This document shows, in pieces, positions 63,772-64,000 of a DNA stretch of 64,000 bases. Below the pieces are notes generated by a model that did not search any database, was not told the DNA's origin, and saw only the letters and a list, made by a program, of their open reading frames with translations. Location of the stretch: the NCBI GenBank assembly GCA_963580455.1, contig OY756964.1:7068001-7132000 (forward strand). Direction: 5' to 3'. The stretch comes from Euonymus europaeus. Its lineage: Eukaryota > Streptophyta > Magnoliopsida > Celastrales > Celastraceae. Position numbers and translations under genes: made by a program. The first letter of the stretch is position 1. The number at the start of each line of letters is the position of its first letter.

Positions 63772-63930
63772 ATCGTTCGAGGCGCACGCCTCGAGGCGCG
63801 CCTCGAACTGAGGCGATGCTCCGCCGATCCCAGGCGTACGCCTGGGAGAGTTCCATGGGAGGCGTGCGCCTCTCATGACTGAGGCGTCCGCCTCAGACAC
63901 AGAAGTTCTGAGGCGGAGGAGGCGCTATGC
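63772..63930. repeat. GC-rich palindromic cluster in an intron
   Basis: Several GAGGCG-CGCCTC palindromes (for example GAGGCGCACGCCTCGAGGC, then CCAGGCGTACGCCTGGG) in a 160-bp island far richer in GC than its surroundings. It lies in the intron after the first coding exon of the OB-fold gene. Confidence 0.75.
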
Positions 63931-64000
63931 ATTTATGTGTCGTTTCATTGGTGATAGAATTGCAATGGAATTTGTTTTATACAAACTAGGTTGAAGTTTT

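Overview
This is eukaryotic nuclear DNA from a flowering plant, most likely a eudicot. Genes have spliced GT-AG introns and AT-rich non-coding sequence, the products are typical plant housekeeping proteins, and most of the window is plant transposable elements. I cannot name the species.

Layout. (1) 1-2416 (+): 3' two-thirds of a spermidine synthase gene. (2) 4195-6238 (-): complete four-exon gene for a chloroplast NADPH-dependent alkenal/one oxidoreductase, convergent with the first. (3) 6.6-13.95 kb (-): a PIF/Harbinger transposon region with a transposase and a Myb/SANT-like ORF1, each broken by one nonsense codon. Interleaved with it is a small four-exon gene of unknown function whose exons 2-4 lie between the two transposon genes. 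(4) 14-28.4 kb: gene-poor AT-rich DNA with a 42-bp tandem repeat, a MITE-like element, a 3.2-kb degenerate satellite and several small repeats. (5) 28.4-48.3 kb: a three-level nest. A degenerate L1-type LINE is split by a 15.8-kb Athila-like Ty3/gypsy element (1612-bp LTRs, TSD GCTAC), which holds a 5.3-kb Ty1/copia element (TSD AACCA). (6) 49.3-52.9 kb (+): a 5'-truncated Ty1/copia remnant with its 3' LTR. (7) 54.67-61.06 kb: a Mutator-like element with ~170-bp terminal inverted repeats. It carries a DUF1985-type gene, an N-terminal scrap of a MULE transposase on the other strand, a fragment of a cysteine-rich secreted-type protein and a 1.9-kb array of a TTGAGAA motif. (8) 61.08 kb to the end (+): 5' part of an OB-fold nucleic-acid-binding gene (At4g28440 type) whose likely first intron holds a ~1.06-kb near-palindromic foldback element.

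Only four host loci are evident: polyamine synthesis, reactive-carbonyl detoxification, an unknown small protein and an OB-fold protein. They do not form a pathway. The rest of the window is transposon biology: target-site duplications, primer-binding sites, nested insertions, probable gene capture and element decay. Frames, splice junctions, TSDs and LTR differences were read by eye; family names come from motif recognition without database search.
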